Source of the DNA: Alkalimonas mucilaginosa
Lineage (GTDB): Bacteria > Pseudomonadota > Gammaproteobacteria > Enterobacterales > Alteromonadaceae
Direction: 5' to 3'
NCBI RefSeq assembly: GCF_036327005.1
Contig: NZ_JAUGZK010000004.1
Coordinates: forward strand, 124,001-188,000
DNA: 64,000 bases
Every line of letters starts with the position of its first letter. Position 1 is the first letter of the stretch. This document shows positions 32,436-41,373 of the stretch, one piece after another. The translations under genes were made by a program, and so were the position numbers. Under the pieces are notes generated by a model. It was not told where the DNA came from, searched no databases, and saw only the letters and a program-made list of their open reading frames with translations.

Positions 32436-34796
32436 ATGACCATTAAAGATCCCTTCCTGGCCCGTGAGCAGGAAAAGTACGACAATCCGATCCCAAGCCG
32501 GGAATTTATTCTGGAGCACATTGAAAAGCGGCAACAACCTGCCTACTTTGAAGAGCTGGTTGCCGAGTTGCAGCTGAGTGATGACGATCACATCTTTGCC
32601 TTGAAAAAGCGGCTGCGCGCTATGGAGCGTGACGGCCAGTTAATCTTTACCAAAAACCGGCGCTATGGGCTGGTTGATCGGATGGACTTAAAGAAAGGCC
32701 GGGTTATTGGTCATCGTGATGGCTTTGGCTTTCTGAAGCTGGATGAAGGTGGTCCGGACTGGTTTATTCCCAATCATGAAATGCATCGTTTGCTGCACGG
32801 CGATCAGGTATTAGCGACCCTGACCGAAAGCAGTCGCGGCCGGCAAAAAACCGAAGCTCGCATCGTGCGGGTGCTGGAGCCTCGTACTGAAGCTGTGGTA
32901 GGGCGTTATTACCGAGACTATGCGCTGGCTGTTGTGGTGCCGGACGATCCGCGCATCGGCCAGGATATTGTAGTACCGGAGGGTGCTCAGGGCGAAGCCC
33001 GGCATGGTCAGGTGGTGCTGGTGGAGATTACCGAGCGTCCCACTAAGCGGGTGAATGCAGTGGGACGGGTGATTGAAGTACTGGGTGAGCATATGGCGCC
33101 TGGTATGGAAATTGAAGTGGCCATTCGGAATCACCAGATCCCGCATCAGTTTCCGGAAGCTGTGAACAAACAAGTCAGCAAGTATGGTGAAGAGGTCGCC
33201 GGCAGCGATAAAGCCGGCCGGGTCGATTTAACCGCTATGCCTTTTGTCACCATTGATGGTGAAGATGCACGTGATTTTGACGATGCTGTCTATGCCGAGT
33301 CCCGAGATGATGGTGGTTGGCGGCTTTGGGTGGCCATTGCCGATGTCAGCAGCTATGTTCAGGTGGATACGCCGCTGGATCAGGAAGCGCTGCTGCGTGG
33401 TACTTCGGTGTACTTCCCGGATCAGGTGGTGCCGATGTTGCCCGAAGCACTGTCGAATGGGCTTTGTTCACTAAACCCTCATGTCGACCGGCTTTGCCTG
33501 GTGGCCGAAATGGATATTGGCGCCAATGGTAAATTAATGAATTACCGCTTTTTCGAAGCGGTCATGAACTCCAAAGCAAGGTTGACCTACAGCAAAGTGC
33601 ATGCAATTTTGCAAGGCGATCTGGCGTTGCGTCAGCAATACCAGGCCAATCTGACAGCATTAGAAACCTTGTACAGCCTGTACCGCCGGCTGGCCAAAAC
33701 CCGTGCCCAGCGTGGAGCCATTGAATTCGAAACTGTTGAAACCCGATTTATTTTCAATAGCCATCGCAAAATTGAGCAGATTGTACCGGTGCACCGCAAC
33801 GATGCGCATAAGCTGATCGAAGAGTGCATGATCATGGCCAATGTGGCGGCAGCCCGCTTCCTTGAGAAGCATAAAACCCCGGCGTTGTATCGGGTGCACG
33901 AGCAGCCGGATCCGGATCGTTTCGCCAACTTCCGCCGTTTCCTGGCCGAGCTTGGCATTGAAACCACCTTACCGGATGAGCCAGAGCCGCTGCAACTGGT
34001 GCAGGAGTTGGCAAAGCTGGCCGACCGACCCGATCGTGAGCTGATTGAAACCACCTTACTGCGCTCGATGAAACAAGCGGTCTATCAGGGCGATAATGAG
34101 GGGCACTTTGGCCTGGCGCTGCCGGCTTATGCCCACTTCACTTCCCCAATCCGGCGTTATCCGGATTTGGTGGTGCATCGCAGCATCAAATCGATTTTGC
34201 AGCAGCAGGGTCAGCAGACCAAAGGGGCTCATCGCTACAGCCCTGAGCAGGTGGAGCAACTCGGTGAGCACTGCTCGATGACCGAACGCCGGGCTGATGA
34301 CGCGACCCGCGAAGTATCGGACTGGTTGAAGTGCGAGTACATGCAGGATCATCTGGGCATGGAGTTCGATGGGGTCGTTTCCACGGTGACCAGTTTTGGC
34401 CTCTTTATCCGGCTGACTGAACTCTATATCGAAGGGCTGGTGCATGTGACCTCGTTGAAAAACGATTACTACCACTTTGATGCCGAGCGCCAGATCCTGA
34501 TGGGGGAGCATTCGCGTCAGGGCTACCGGTTGGGCGATCTGGTCAAGGTCAAGGTGATGGCTGTGAACCTGGAAAGCCGTACCATTGACTTAGCACTGGA
34601 AGAAGAAGGTACGCCGCGCCGTAGTAAGGGCAAAGCCAAAGAGACGGCTCCGTCGTTGCCTGGTAAGGTGGTGGTCAAAAGTGCGAAAAAACCCGCAGGA
34701 ACCAAGCGCAAGGCAGTTGCTGCCAAACCTGCAGCCAAAGGCCGGCCAGGCAAGCCGGCAGCTAAAGGCAAGCCGAAGGCCAGAAAGAAAGGTTAA
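32436..34796 (+). CDS. rnr: Exoribonuclease R
   Basis: Processive 3'-5' exoribonuclease that digests structured RNA and takes part in rRNA quality control and trans-translation. Domain order: N-terminal winged helix (about 20-85), two cold-shock domains, the RNB catalytic domain with DGEDARDFDDAVY (metal-binding Asp cluster) and HFTSPIRRYPDL, an S1 domain (about 640-725) and a Lys/Ala/Pro-rich basic tail. 786 residues (E. coli 813). The usual partner rlmB does not follow; instead the gene runs 4 bases into the convergent rsmD. Confidence 0.97.
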   Translation: MTIKDPFLAREQEKYDNPIPSREFILEHIEKRQQPAYFEELVAELQLSDDDHIFALKKRLRAMERDGQLIFTKNRRYGLVDRMDLKKGRVIGHRDGFGFLKLDEGGPDWFIPNHEMHRLLHGDQVLATLTESSRGRQKTEARIVRVLEPRTEAVVGRYYRDYALAVVVPDDPRIGQDIVVPEGAQGEARHGQVVLVEITERPTKRVNAVGRVIEVLGEHMAPGMEIEVAIRNHQIPHQFPEAVNKQVSKYGEEVAGSDKAGRVDLTAMPFVTIDGEDARDFDDAVYAESRDDGGWRLWVAIADVSSYVQVDTPLDQEALLRGTSVYFPDQVVPMLPEALSNGLCSLNPHVDRLCLVAEMDIGANGKLMNYRFFEAVMNSKARLTYSKVHAILQGDLALRQQYQANLTALETLYSLYRRLAKTRAQRGAIEFETVETRFIFNSHRKIEQIVPVHRNDAHKLIEECMIMANVAAARFLEKHKTPALYRVHEQPDPDRFANFRRFLAELGIETTLPDEPEPLQLVQELAKLADRPDRELIETTLLRSMKQAVYQGDNEGHFGLALPAYAHFTSPIRRYPDLVVHRSIKSILQQQGQQTKGAHRYSPEQVEQLGEHCSMTERRADDATREVSDWLKCEYMQDHLGMEFDGVVSTVTSFGLFIRLTELYIEGLVHVTSLKNDYYHFDAERQILMGEHSRQGYRLGDLVKVKVMAVNLESRTIDLALEEEGTPRRSKGKAKETAPSLPGKVVVKSAKKPAGTKRKAVAAKPAAKGRPGKPAAKGKPKARKKG

Positions 34797-35380
34797 GCCT
34801 CTCGGCGGAACAGTCGATATGCCAGCTGACCGGCGATTTTTTCCCGGTACAGCTGCCAGTTGACTGGCAGTGCCTGCAGGGGCAATTCTTTTTCGGTTTC
34901 CAGATAGATCCAGGCATTGCCACTAAGCCAGCCGTGTTGCTCCAGCAATTGACAGCAGGGCTCGGCCAGGTTTTGGCGAAATGGTGGGTCTATAAACACC
35001 AGATCGAAGGGCTGGCTGCAGCCTTGTTGCAAAAATTGCAGCGTATCGGTTTGTTGTACCTCTGCACTGGCAGCAAGGCTTTGGCACAGATTGTTCAGTT
35101 GCTGGGCTTGTGGTTTGTCCTTTTCCAGCAGCAAAGCAAAGCTGGCCTCTCTGGACAAAGCTTCCAGCGCCAGGGCTCCACTGCCGGCAAAGCAGTCCAG
35201 CACCCGTTGTTCAGCAACTTCCTGCATCAACCAGTTAAAGAGTGTTTCCCGCACCCGGTCAGTGGTGGGCCTGAGCCCTTCGGCATCGGCGACCGGAATT
35301 TTCCGGCCCCGCCATCGGCCGCTGATGATTCGGACTTGTCCCGGGCTGGCTGGTTTTTTTCCTGCTGCTGATCGTCTCAT
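34793..35380 (-). CDS. rsmD: 16S rRNA m2G966 methyltransferase RsmD
   Basis: SAM-dependent methyltransferase acting on G966 of 16S rRNA in assembled 30S subunits. Landmarks are IISGRWRGRKIPV, LRPTTDRVRETLFNWL, DCFAGSGALALEALSR (SAM loop), and the catalytic FIDPPF. 195 residues (E. coli 198). It is divergent from ftsY, the conserved arrangement, and its stop overlaps the end of rnr by 4 bases on the opposite strand. Confidence 0.96.
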   Translation of the reverse strand: MRRSAAGKKPASPGQVRIISGRWRGRKIPVADAEGLRPTTDRVRETLFNWLMQEVAEQRVLDCFAGSGALALEALSREASFALLLEKDKPQAQQLNNLCQSLAASAEVQQTDTLQFLQQGCSQPFDLVFIDPPFRQNLAEPCCQLLEQHGWLSGNAWIYLETEKELPLQALPVNWQLYREKIAGQLAYRLFRREA

Positions 35381-35459
35381 CTAATGGTTTATGCCTGTTG
35401 GTGAAGATGCTAGTATAACCACCAATTTTACCCGATCTGAAGTGCACTGACACCGACTT

Positions 35460-36665
35460 ATGAGCAAAGAATCCAAACTCTTCTCCTGGCTTGGCTTTGG
35501 TAAGAAATCGACAACAGCTGACAGCCCTGAGCCAGTAGACACAACTGTGCCAGTAGACAGCCCTGAGCCAGTAGACAGCCCTGAGCCAACCGATAGCCCA
35601 GAACCAATCAGCCTTCAAGCTGAGGCTACACCAGAGTTAGCTGATAACACCCAACCTGAATCTTCTGCAGCGCCAGAGCCAGTCGCCAGTGCCAGGTCAG
35701 AGCAATTGCCGGTCAGTCAACCTGAGCCTGCAGTGACTAATAAACCAGGTTTTTTTGCCCGTTTGCGGCAGGGCTTAAGCAAAACCAGCCAAAACCTTGG
35801 TTCTGGCCTGGCCGCTTTATTTCTGGGCAAAAAAATTGATGACGAATTATACGAGGAGCTGGAAACTCAGTTGCTGCTGGCCGATGTCGGGGTAGAAACC
35901 ACGCAGAAATTGATCAAACAACTGACACAGCATGCGGATCGTAAAGCGCTAAAAGATGCCGGGCAACTGTACCAAAAGCTGCAGCAGGATATGGCCGCTT
36001 TACTGCAGGATGTAGAACAACCACTGCTGCCAATCCACAGCGATGGTCCCTTTGTCATTCTGATGGTCGGGGTGAATGGCGTTGGTAAAACTACCACCAT
36101 TGGTAAGATGGCACAGCAGTTTAAGCAGCAGGGCAAAAGTGTGATGCTGGCGGCAGGAGATACCTTTCGGGCTGCAGCGGTCGAGCAACTCCAGGTGTGG
36201 GGTGAGCGTAACCAGATCCCAGTAGTGGCGCAACATACCGGAGCCGACAGTGCCTCGGTTATTTTTGATGCGTACCAGGCTGCCAAAGCCCGAAAGGTAG
36301 ATGTCTTGATTGCTGATACCGCCGGCCGGTTGCAGAATAAAGCGCACCTGATGGAAGAGCTGAAAAAAATAGTCCGGGTGGTGCAAAAAATCCAACCGGA
36401 TGCGCCACATGAAGTCATGTTGACCCTGGATGCCGGTACCGGTCAGAATGCATTAAGTCAGGCACGAATTTTTAACCAGGCCGTCCCTTTAACGGGCATC
36501 AGTCTGACCAAGCTGGATGGTACCGCCAAAGGCGGGGTCATTTTTGCTATTGCCGACCAGTTTAAAGTACCGATCCGTTACATTGGGGTTGGGGAAGGGA
36601 TCGATGATTTGCGAACCTTTAACAGTACTGACTTTATCCAGGCTTTGTTTAACAAGGACTCCTGA
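35460..36665 (+). CDS. ftsY: Signal recognition particle receptor FtsY
   Basis: Membrane-associated GTPase that receives SRP-ribosome complexes for co-translational insertion. The acidic N-terminal A domain (about 1-100) contains a run of six-residue repeats (DSPEPV and variants), followed by the N domain with an amphipathic helix (FFARLRQGLSKTSQNLG) and the SRP54-type G domain: GVNGVGKTTTIGK (G1), DTFRAAAVEQL, DTAGRLQNK (G3), TKLDGTAKGG (G4). 401 residues versus 497 in E. coli, the difference lying in the A domain. First gene of ftsY-ftsE-ftsX. Confidence 0.97.
   Translation: MSKESKLFSWLGFGKKSTTADSPEPVDTTVPVDSPEPVDSPEPTDSPEPISLQAEATPELADNTQPESSAAPEPVASARSEQLPVSQPEPAVTNKPGFFARLRQGLSKTSQNLGSGLAALFLGKKIDDELYEELETQLLLADVGVETTQKLIKQLTQHADRKALKDAGQLYQKLQQDMAALLQDVEQPLLPIHSDGPFVILMVGVNGVGKTTTIGKMAQQFKQQGKSVMLAAGDTFRAAAVEQLQVWGERNQIPVVAQHTGADSASVIFDAYQAAKARKVDVLIADTAGRLQNKAHLMEELKKIVRVVQKIQPDAPHEVMLTLDAGTGQNALSQARIFNQAVPLTGISLTKLDGTAKGGVIFAIADQFKVPIRYIGVGEGIDDLRTFNSTDFIQALFNKDS
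35520..35609 (+). repeat. Five tandem 18-bp units inside ftsY
   Basis: Units of 18 bases starting at 35520, 35538, 35556, 35574 and 35592 (type GACAGCCCTGAGCCAGTA) encode the hexapeptide DSP-EP-V/T. Units 1 and 3 are identical; units 2 and 5 have diverged. Copy-number change would stay in frame. Confidence 0.85.
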
Positions 36666-36667
36666 TT

Positions 36668-37351
36668 ATGCTGACTTTCGATCAGGTTAGTAAAAGTTAT
36701 CCCGGTGGTTTTATCGCGCTGGACCGCATCAGTTTCGAGCTGGCCAAAGGCGAAATGGCGTTCTTAACCGGCCACTCTGGCGCTGGTAAAAGCACCTTAT
36801 TGAAGCTTATCAGCCTGATTGAACGCCCGACCAGTGGCCGGGTGCTGATCAACAACGTCGATTTAAAGCGCATTCGCCGCTCCCAGGTGCCGTATATCCG
36901 GCGCGATATCGGCATTATTTTTCAGAATCACCGTTTGCTGATGGAGCATACCGTATTCGACAATGTGGCGCTGCCGTTGGTGATTGAAGGCTTTACCGGC
37001 AAAGAAATGGTGAAACGGGTGCATGCAGCGCTGGATAAAGTTGGCTTGCTGGATAAGGTCCGTTGCTTGCCGGAAACCTTGTCGGGTGGTGAGCAGCAAC
37101 GGGTCGGTATTGCGCGGGCGGTGGTGAATAAGCCCCCTTTGCTATTGGCGGACGAGCCCACGGGGAACCTGGATCCGGAACTATCAAAAGACATTATGCA
37201 GGTATTTGAAGCCTTCAACCAGGTGGGGGTATCAGTTTTGGTGGCAACCCACGATCACGGTTTGGTCGCGCGCATGCGTTATCGCACCCTCACTCTGAAA
37301 CAGGGGAGCATGATCAACGATGGCTTATTGCAATACGAGGAGCCACTGTGA
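36668..37351 (+). CDS. ftsE: Cell division ATP-binding protein FtsE
   Basis: ABC-type ATPase that, with FtsX, transmits cytoplasmic ATP hydrolysis to the periplasmic activator EnvC and thus to amidases AmiA/AmiB. Walker A GHSGAGKST, Q-loop IIFQNHRLL, signature LSGGEQQRVGIARA, Walker B LLLADEPTGNLDPE and switch His (ATHDH) are all intact. 227 residues (E. coli 222). It begins 2 bases after ftsY and overlaps ftsX by 4. All three partners of the pathway (FtsEX, EnvC, AmiB) are in this window. Confidence 0.98.
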   Translation: MLTFDQVSKSYPGGFIALDRISFELAKGEMAFLTGHSGAGKSTLLKLISLIERPTSGRVLINNVDLKRIRRSQVPYIRRDIGIIFQNHRLLMEHTVFDNVALPLVIEGFTGKEMVKRVHAALDKVGLLDKVRCLPETLSGGEQQRVGIARAVVNKPPLLLADEPTGNLDPELSKDIMQVFEAFNQVGVSVLVATHDHGLVARMRYRTLTLKQGSMINDGLLQYEEPL

Positions 37352-38328
37352 GTATTTTATTTTCTGGCCGGGCGGCTGGTGCCAGCAGCAAGCAAATCAG
37401 CCTGGTGCAGCGTTGGGTGATGTTCTGGGTACAGCATCTGCGTCAATGCATTGGTAGTTTAGGCGAGCTGTGGCGCACGCCCTTGGCTTCGTTAATGACG
37501 ATTGCCGTACTGGGCGTTAGTCTAACCTTACCGACTACCTTGCATGTGCTGGTGAAAAATGTGCAGAGCATCAGTGGCAACTTTACCCAAGCGGCAGAAA
37601 TTAGCTTTTTTTTACACGATGGTGCCAGTGATGCTCAAATTACTACCCTGATCACCATGCTCAGTGCTGATACCGATGTAGAGCAGGTGCGCTTTATTTC
37701 CAAAGCGCAGGCTATGGAAGAGTTTCAGCAAGTTTCCGGTTTCGGCCAGGCGTTGCAACTGCTGGACAACAATCCATTGCCTGATGTGCTGCTGGTAATG
37801 CCGCGCCATACCCATCCGCAAGCGGCAGAACAATTACGGCGCAGGATTGAGCAAGAGCGTATTGTTGATTTTGGCAAACTGGATATTGCCTGGTTAGAGC
37901 GGTTGGATGCTATTTTATTGTTGTTGCGCCAGGCGGTGCTGGCCATTGCTTTGTTGTTATTAACCGCCGTGTTACTGATTATCGGCAATACCATTCGCTT
38001 ATCCATTATGAATAAAAAAGAAGAAATTGAAGTAATGAAGCTGGTGGGGGCGACCGATGCTTTTATTCAGCGACCTTTTTTATACACCGGTGTCTGGTTT
38101 GGTTTGTTTGGTGGTTTGCTGGCATTTCTGGTGGTCGAGATGATGGTGTGGTGGCTGGAGGGGGCCATAGGGCAAATTACCGAGCTGTACGAAAGTCACT
38201 TCCGCCTGATGACGATGACTTTTAGCGAGTTCCTTGGCTTGCTGCTATTGGCTGTTGCCCTTGGCCTGGCAGGCTCCTATATTTCCGTCAGCCGGCATAT
38301 TCGTGCCATTGAGCCTACCGGGCCTTAA
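37348..38328 (+). CDS. ftsX: Cell division permease-like protein FtsX
   Basis: Four-helix inner-membrane protein with a large periplasmic loop (about 75-180) that binds EnvC and controls septal amidases. The first membrane segment lies near TPLASLMTIAVLGVSLTLP; three more near the C-terminus surround NTIRLSIMNKKEEIEVMKLVGATDAFI, the FtsX signature. 326 residues (E. coli 352). It starts with GTG at 37348, inside the ftsE stop (GTGA), so translation is coupled. It is convergent with the EAL-HDOD gene. Confidence 0.97.
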   Translation: MSILFSGRAAGASSKQISLVQRWVMFWVQHLRQCIGSLGELWRTPLASLMTIAVLGVSLTLPTTLHVLVKNVQSISGNFTQAAEISFFLHDGASDAQITTLITMLSADTDVEQVRFISKAQAMEEFQQVSGFGQALQLLDNNPLPDVLLVMPRHTHPQAAEQLRRRIEQERIVDFGKLDIAWLERLDAILLLLRQAVLAIALLLLTAVLLIIGNTIRLSIMNKKEEIEVMKLVGATDAFIQRPFLYTGVWFGLFGGLLAFLVVEMMVWWLEGAIGQITELYESHFRLMTMTFSEFLGLLLLAVALGLAGSYISVSRHIRAIEPTGP

Positions 38329-38345
38329 CTGGCCCAAACCCGAGT

Positions 38346-39554
38346 TTACAACTGCAGCTGCTCGGCCCATTCGATGGCATCCAGGTACATAGCCCGGACA
38401 TCCATGGGCTCGGAGCTTAGATGCTGCAGCTGTTGCTGGCAGTTCTGCCAATTTGCCTGCTCATAGTGCAGCACCAGTTGCAGAGGTTGGCTTAACGGAC
38501 CTTGTTGATTCAATAGAGCCTGCTTGATCGCATCTTGCACCGGTAGTTGTGTCAGTACCTGCGGCAGCGGTTGTTCTAATAAAGCATCGATCAGGGATAA
38601 TAAACCGGTTAAAAAGGCGCTGGATTGCAGTTGTGCTTGCCCGCTCGCTTGCGCAATCAGATCGCAAAACCGGGCCCGGATAATGGATAGCTTCAGTAAT
38701 TCAGGCTGCTGGTTTTCAGCAAGGTTGGATAAGGCTACCAGGGCGATGAATTTTTTTAACTCGATTGCTCCCATAAATACCATGGCATGTTTGAGCGTCT
38801 GGATGGGTTTGGTGCGGGCGTAGAAAGCGCTGTTGATAAAGCGCAGTAATTTGTATGACAGGCCCAAGTCCCGCTCCATCACGCGCACTAATTTATCGAA
38901 ATCAAGCTCTGGCTCTGCGGCTTCAGCAATGAGTGCCAGCAGATGGATTTGATGGTGACCCAGTTTTTTGTGTCGGAGCATCTGTGGATGCGCAAAAAAA
39001 TACCCTTGAAAATAATCAAAACCAAGTTGTTTCAATTGTTGAAACTCTTCCATTGTTTCCACTTTTTCAGCCAGTAACTTACCGCGAAAGTCTTCCAACT
39101 GTGCCAGTTGTGCTGCCAGTGTGGGCAAAGGGTTTTGCCGGATATCCACTTTCAGGAAATGAATATAAGGCATTAAACGTTGCCACTGTGGGTTAAAGGT
39201 ATAGTCGTCCAGTGCCAGTTGATAACCTTGCTCATGCAACTGGCGGCAGGCAGTTAACAGCTCACTGCTAAAGGGGACCGACTCCAGGATTTCAATCACG
39301 GTGTTGGCGGGATCCAAAGCGTGCGGGAACTGGTACAGCAGGCTGTCTTCAGTGAAATTAATAAAAGCGAGTTTATGCTGGGTAATACGCTCCAGCCCGA
39401 CAAGGAAGTGGTGCTCGGTGATCAACCGGCTGGTGGCTTCATCCGGATCGATAGACGGAAAACTGTTTTGCTCACCATCGCGAAACAGCAATTCATAGCC
39501 AATCAGTTGTTGCCGCTGATCAAAAATTGGCTGACGAGCAATATAGCTGTACAT
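38346..39554 (-). CDS. EAL-HDOD signalling protein with degenerate EAL domain
   Basis: A 402-residue cytosolic protein joining an EAL-family domain (about 1-190) to an HDOD domain (about 195-390), the layout of Vibrio CdgJ. The EAL domain has lost its catalytic motif: the signature glutamate-alanine-leucine region reads GYELLFR, and the DDFG loop reads LDDYTFN. KVDIR and AEKVET remain recognisable. It is therefore unlikely to hydrolyse cyclic-di-GMP and more likely acts through HDOD-mediated protein contacts. It lies between ftsX and rpoH on the opposite strand, breaking the usual ftsYEX-rpoH run. CdgJ-type proteins affect motility; that link here is inference. Confidence 0.88.
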   Translation of the reverse strand: MYSYIARQPIFDQRQQLIGYELLFRDGEQNSFPSIDPDEATSRLITEHHFLVGLERITQHKLAFINFTEDSLLYQFPHALDPANTVIEILESVPFSSELLTACRQLHEQGYQLALDDYTFNPQWQRLMPYIHFLKVDIRQNPLPTLAAQLAQLEDFRGKLLAEKVETMEEFQQLKQLGFDYFQGYFFAHPQMLRHKKLGHHQIHLLALIAEAAEPELDFDKLVRVMERDLGLSYKLLRFINSAFYARTKPIQTLKHAMVFMGAIELKKFIALVALSNLAENQQPELLKLSIIRARFCDLIAQASGQAQLQSSAFLTGLLSLIDALLEQPLPQVLTQLPVQDAIKQALLNQQGPLSQPLQLVLHYEQANWQNCQQQLQHLSSEPMDVRAMYLDAIEWAEQLQL

Positions 39555-39675
39555 GTTTTCTGCTCCGTCAATAAGTTAGCTTCAGTGTAATGCAATTTAA
39601 TCAGGCCGTATATTGCGTATTAGCATGACCAGAAACTCTTTAGATAAATCAGTTATAAAAAGGCAGAAACTAAAA

Positions 39676-39702
39676 TTAGCACTCTCGGTCAAAGAGTGCT
39701 AA
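39676..39702. promoter_or_regulatory. CIRCE operator (HrcA site) upstream of rpoH
   Basis: A perfect 9-bp inverted repeat TTAGCACTC (39676-39684) and GAGTGCTAA (39694-39702) with a 9-base spacer. Both arms and the spacer length are exactly the CIRCE consensus bound by the heat-shock repressor HrcA. It ends 35 bases before the rpoH start and is preceded by TAAAAT (39671-39676), a possible -10. hrcA is not in this window. Confidence 0.93.
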
Positions 39703-39737
39703 GATATTTTTCAACTTGAGATGGATGGAAGTACATC

Positions 39738-40589
39738 ATGACGAAATCATCTGAACTTATGACCCTGACCTTAGGCGCCAGCAGCAGCTTTGAAGCCTAT
39801 ACGCAGACGGTAAGCTCCATTCCGATGCTCAGTGCGGAAGAAGAAAAAGGTTTGGCTGAACGGCTGCATAATGAAGGTGATTTAACGGCAGCCCGGCAAC
39901 TGATCATGTCGCATTTGCGTTTTGTGGTGCATATTGCCCGCAGCTATTCAGGTTATGGTTTACCGGTAAGCGATTTGGTGCAAGAAGGCAATATCGGCCT
40001 GATGAAAGCGGTAAAGCGCTTCAATCCTGCTGTAGGTGTGCGGCTGGTCTCTTTCGCTGTGCATTGGATTAAAGCAGAGATTCATGAGTATGTGCTGAAA
40101 AACTGGCGTATTGTTAAAATTGCCACCACCAAGGCGCAGCGTAAATTGTTTTTTAACCTGCGTAAATCCAAGAAGCACCTGGGGTGGTTTAGCCAGGATG
40201 AAGTCGCCCATGTTGCAGAGACGCTGGGTGTCGCAGAGCATGAGGTGCGTGAAATGGAATCACGCATGAGCAACTACGACATGCCTTTTGATGCACCAGA
40301 AGGTGATGACGACCAGGCGTACACTGCACCGGCCTATTATTTGGAAGATAAAAGCTCAGATCTGGCCAGCCAGGTGCAAGAGCGGCAGTCCGATGACATG
40401 GCGCACGATCAACTGCACGCAGCATTGCGTACTTTGGACGAGCGCAGCCAGGATATTATCCGGGCACGCTGGCTGGAGCAGAACAAGATGACACTGCAGG
40501 AACTGGCTGCACGTTATGAGGTGTCTGCCGAGCGGGTACGCCAGCTGGAAAAAAATGCTATGAAGAAACTGCAAGCCGCCATGAGCTAA
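39738..40589 (+). CDS. rpoH: RNA polymerase heat-shock sigma factor (sigma-32)
   Basis: Directs transcription of chaperone and protease genes. The 283-residue protein has region 2 (DLVQEGNIGLMKAVKRF, VRLVSFAVHWIKAEIHEYVL), the RpoH box (QRKLFFNLRKSK) by which it is recognised, and region 4 helix-turn-helix (TLQELAARYEVSAERVRQLE). It is close to E. coli RpoH throughout, and GGA lies 11 bases before the ATG. A perfect CIRCE operator stands just upstream, implying repression by HrcA, an arrangement not found in E. coli. groESL at 10.7 kb carries a matching sigma-32 promoter. A terminator follows. Confidence 0.98.
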   Translation: MTKSSELMTLTLGASSSFEAYTQTVSSIPMLSAEEEKGLAERLHNEGDLTAARQLIMSHLRFVVHIARSYSGYGLPVSDLVQEGNIGLMKAVKRFNPAVGVRLVSFAVHWIKAEIHEYVLKNWRIVKIATTKAQRKLFFNLRKSKKHLGWFSQDEVAHVAETLGVAEHEVREMESRMSNYDMPFDAPEGDDDQAYTAPAYYLEDKSSDLASQVQERQSDDMAHDQLHAALRTLDERSQDIIRARWLEQNKMTLQELAARYEVSAERVRQLEKNAMKKLQAAMS

Positions 40590-40605
40590 GCAGTCCCGTT
40601 TCAAG

Positions 40606-40632
40606 AAACCACCGCAGGACGGTGGTTTTTTT
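40606..40632 (+). terminator. Terminator after rpoH
   Basis: A 9-bp stem (40606-40614 with 40620-40628, 5-base loop) running into seven T, just after the rpoH stop. Confidence 0.87.
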
Positions 40633-40853
40633 ATGTCTAAGTTGCAGGTCGATAAGGGGTTTAATTCGTCGTTATTAGAATTATGCGGATAAAGTATGTT
40701 TTTTGGGTTAGATTGAAAGCATTGAAAAATAGCAAACAACTACCTTGCCGTACTTACGAACTACTGTCGTCTTGACTCAGTTCATACGCAGGTATGCAGC
40801 GTTTGCGGGGAAAGAGTTGTATCGATGTAGATAAATCAAACTAAGAGGATGCG

Positions 40854-41270
40854 ATGAAAAACTTTTTGGTATGGTGGTTTGGCTTGTGCTCATTGGCGGT
40901 TTTTGCCTGTGAGGAGCATAGGATTGATTGCGACAAGGCCTACACGACTTTCGAAATCAATCAGTGCGCAGCGATGGAGTTGGACAAAGCCAACCAACAG
41001 CTGGCTTATTACCTGGACACCGCACTTGAGCACAACAGTGATGATGCCGAATTGGTGAAGGCGATAAAAGCAGCCCAGCAGGATTGGGAGCGTTATGCCA
41101 ATACGCATTGTCAGGCGGTTTATACCCAGTGGCGTGATGGCACCATCCGGGGAGCTATGGCACTGTCCTGTATGACGCAACAGACCCAGGGGCGTACCCA
41201 TGAAATTTGGCAACGCTTCCTCACCTTTATGGACAGTACGGCTGCTGTGCTGCCCGAGCCTGGGGTTTGA
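40854..41270 (+). CDS. LprI-type (DUF1311) secreted protein
   Basis: Exported protein of 138 residues. The signal peptide ends near LAVFACEE. The mature part shows the LprI/DUF1311 pattern: paired cysteines in CDKAYTTFEINQCAAMELDKANQQL, the central QQDWERYANTHCQAVY, and a final Cys in ALSCMTQQT. Some members inhibit lysozyme; whether this one does is unknown. AGAGGA stands 6 bases before the ATG. The gene stands alone in a small patch of accessory-looking genes after rpoH, with a 264-base gap upstream that holds a terminator and no further gene. Confidence 0.85.
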   Translation: MKNFLVWWFGLCSLAVFACEEHRIDCDKAYTTFEINQCAAMELDKANQQLAYYLDTALEHNSDDAELVKAIKAAQQDWERYANTHCQAVYTQWRDGTIRGAMALSCMTQQTQGRTHEIWQRFLTFMDSTAAVLPEPGV

Positions 41271-41373
41271 TAGCCGCACCACAATGCCTGCATGCAACGG
41301 ACTGGTGGTAAACAACAGCGCTTTGCTGTATGGTTTGGCGCTGCGAAATTCCAGACCAATGGAGCTTTGAACC

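Noticed and set aside
35520..35609. Short CRISPR-like array
   Set aside because: The repeats are contiguous 18-mers in frame within ftsY with no spacers.
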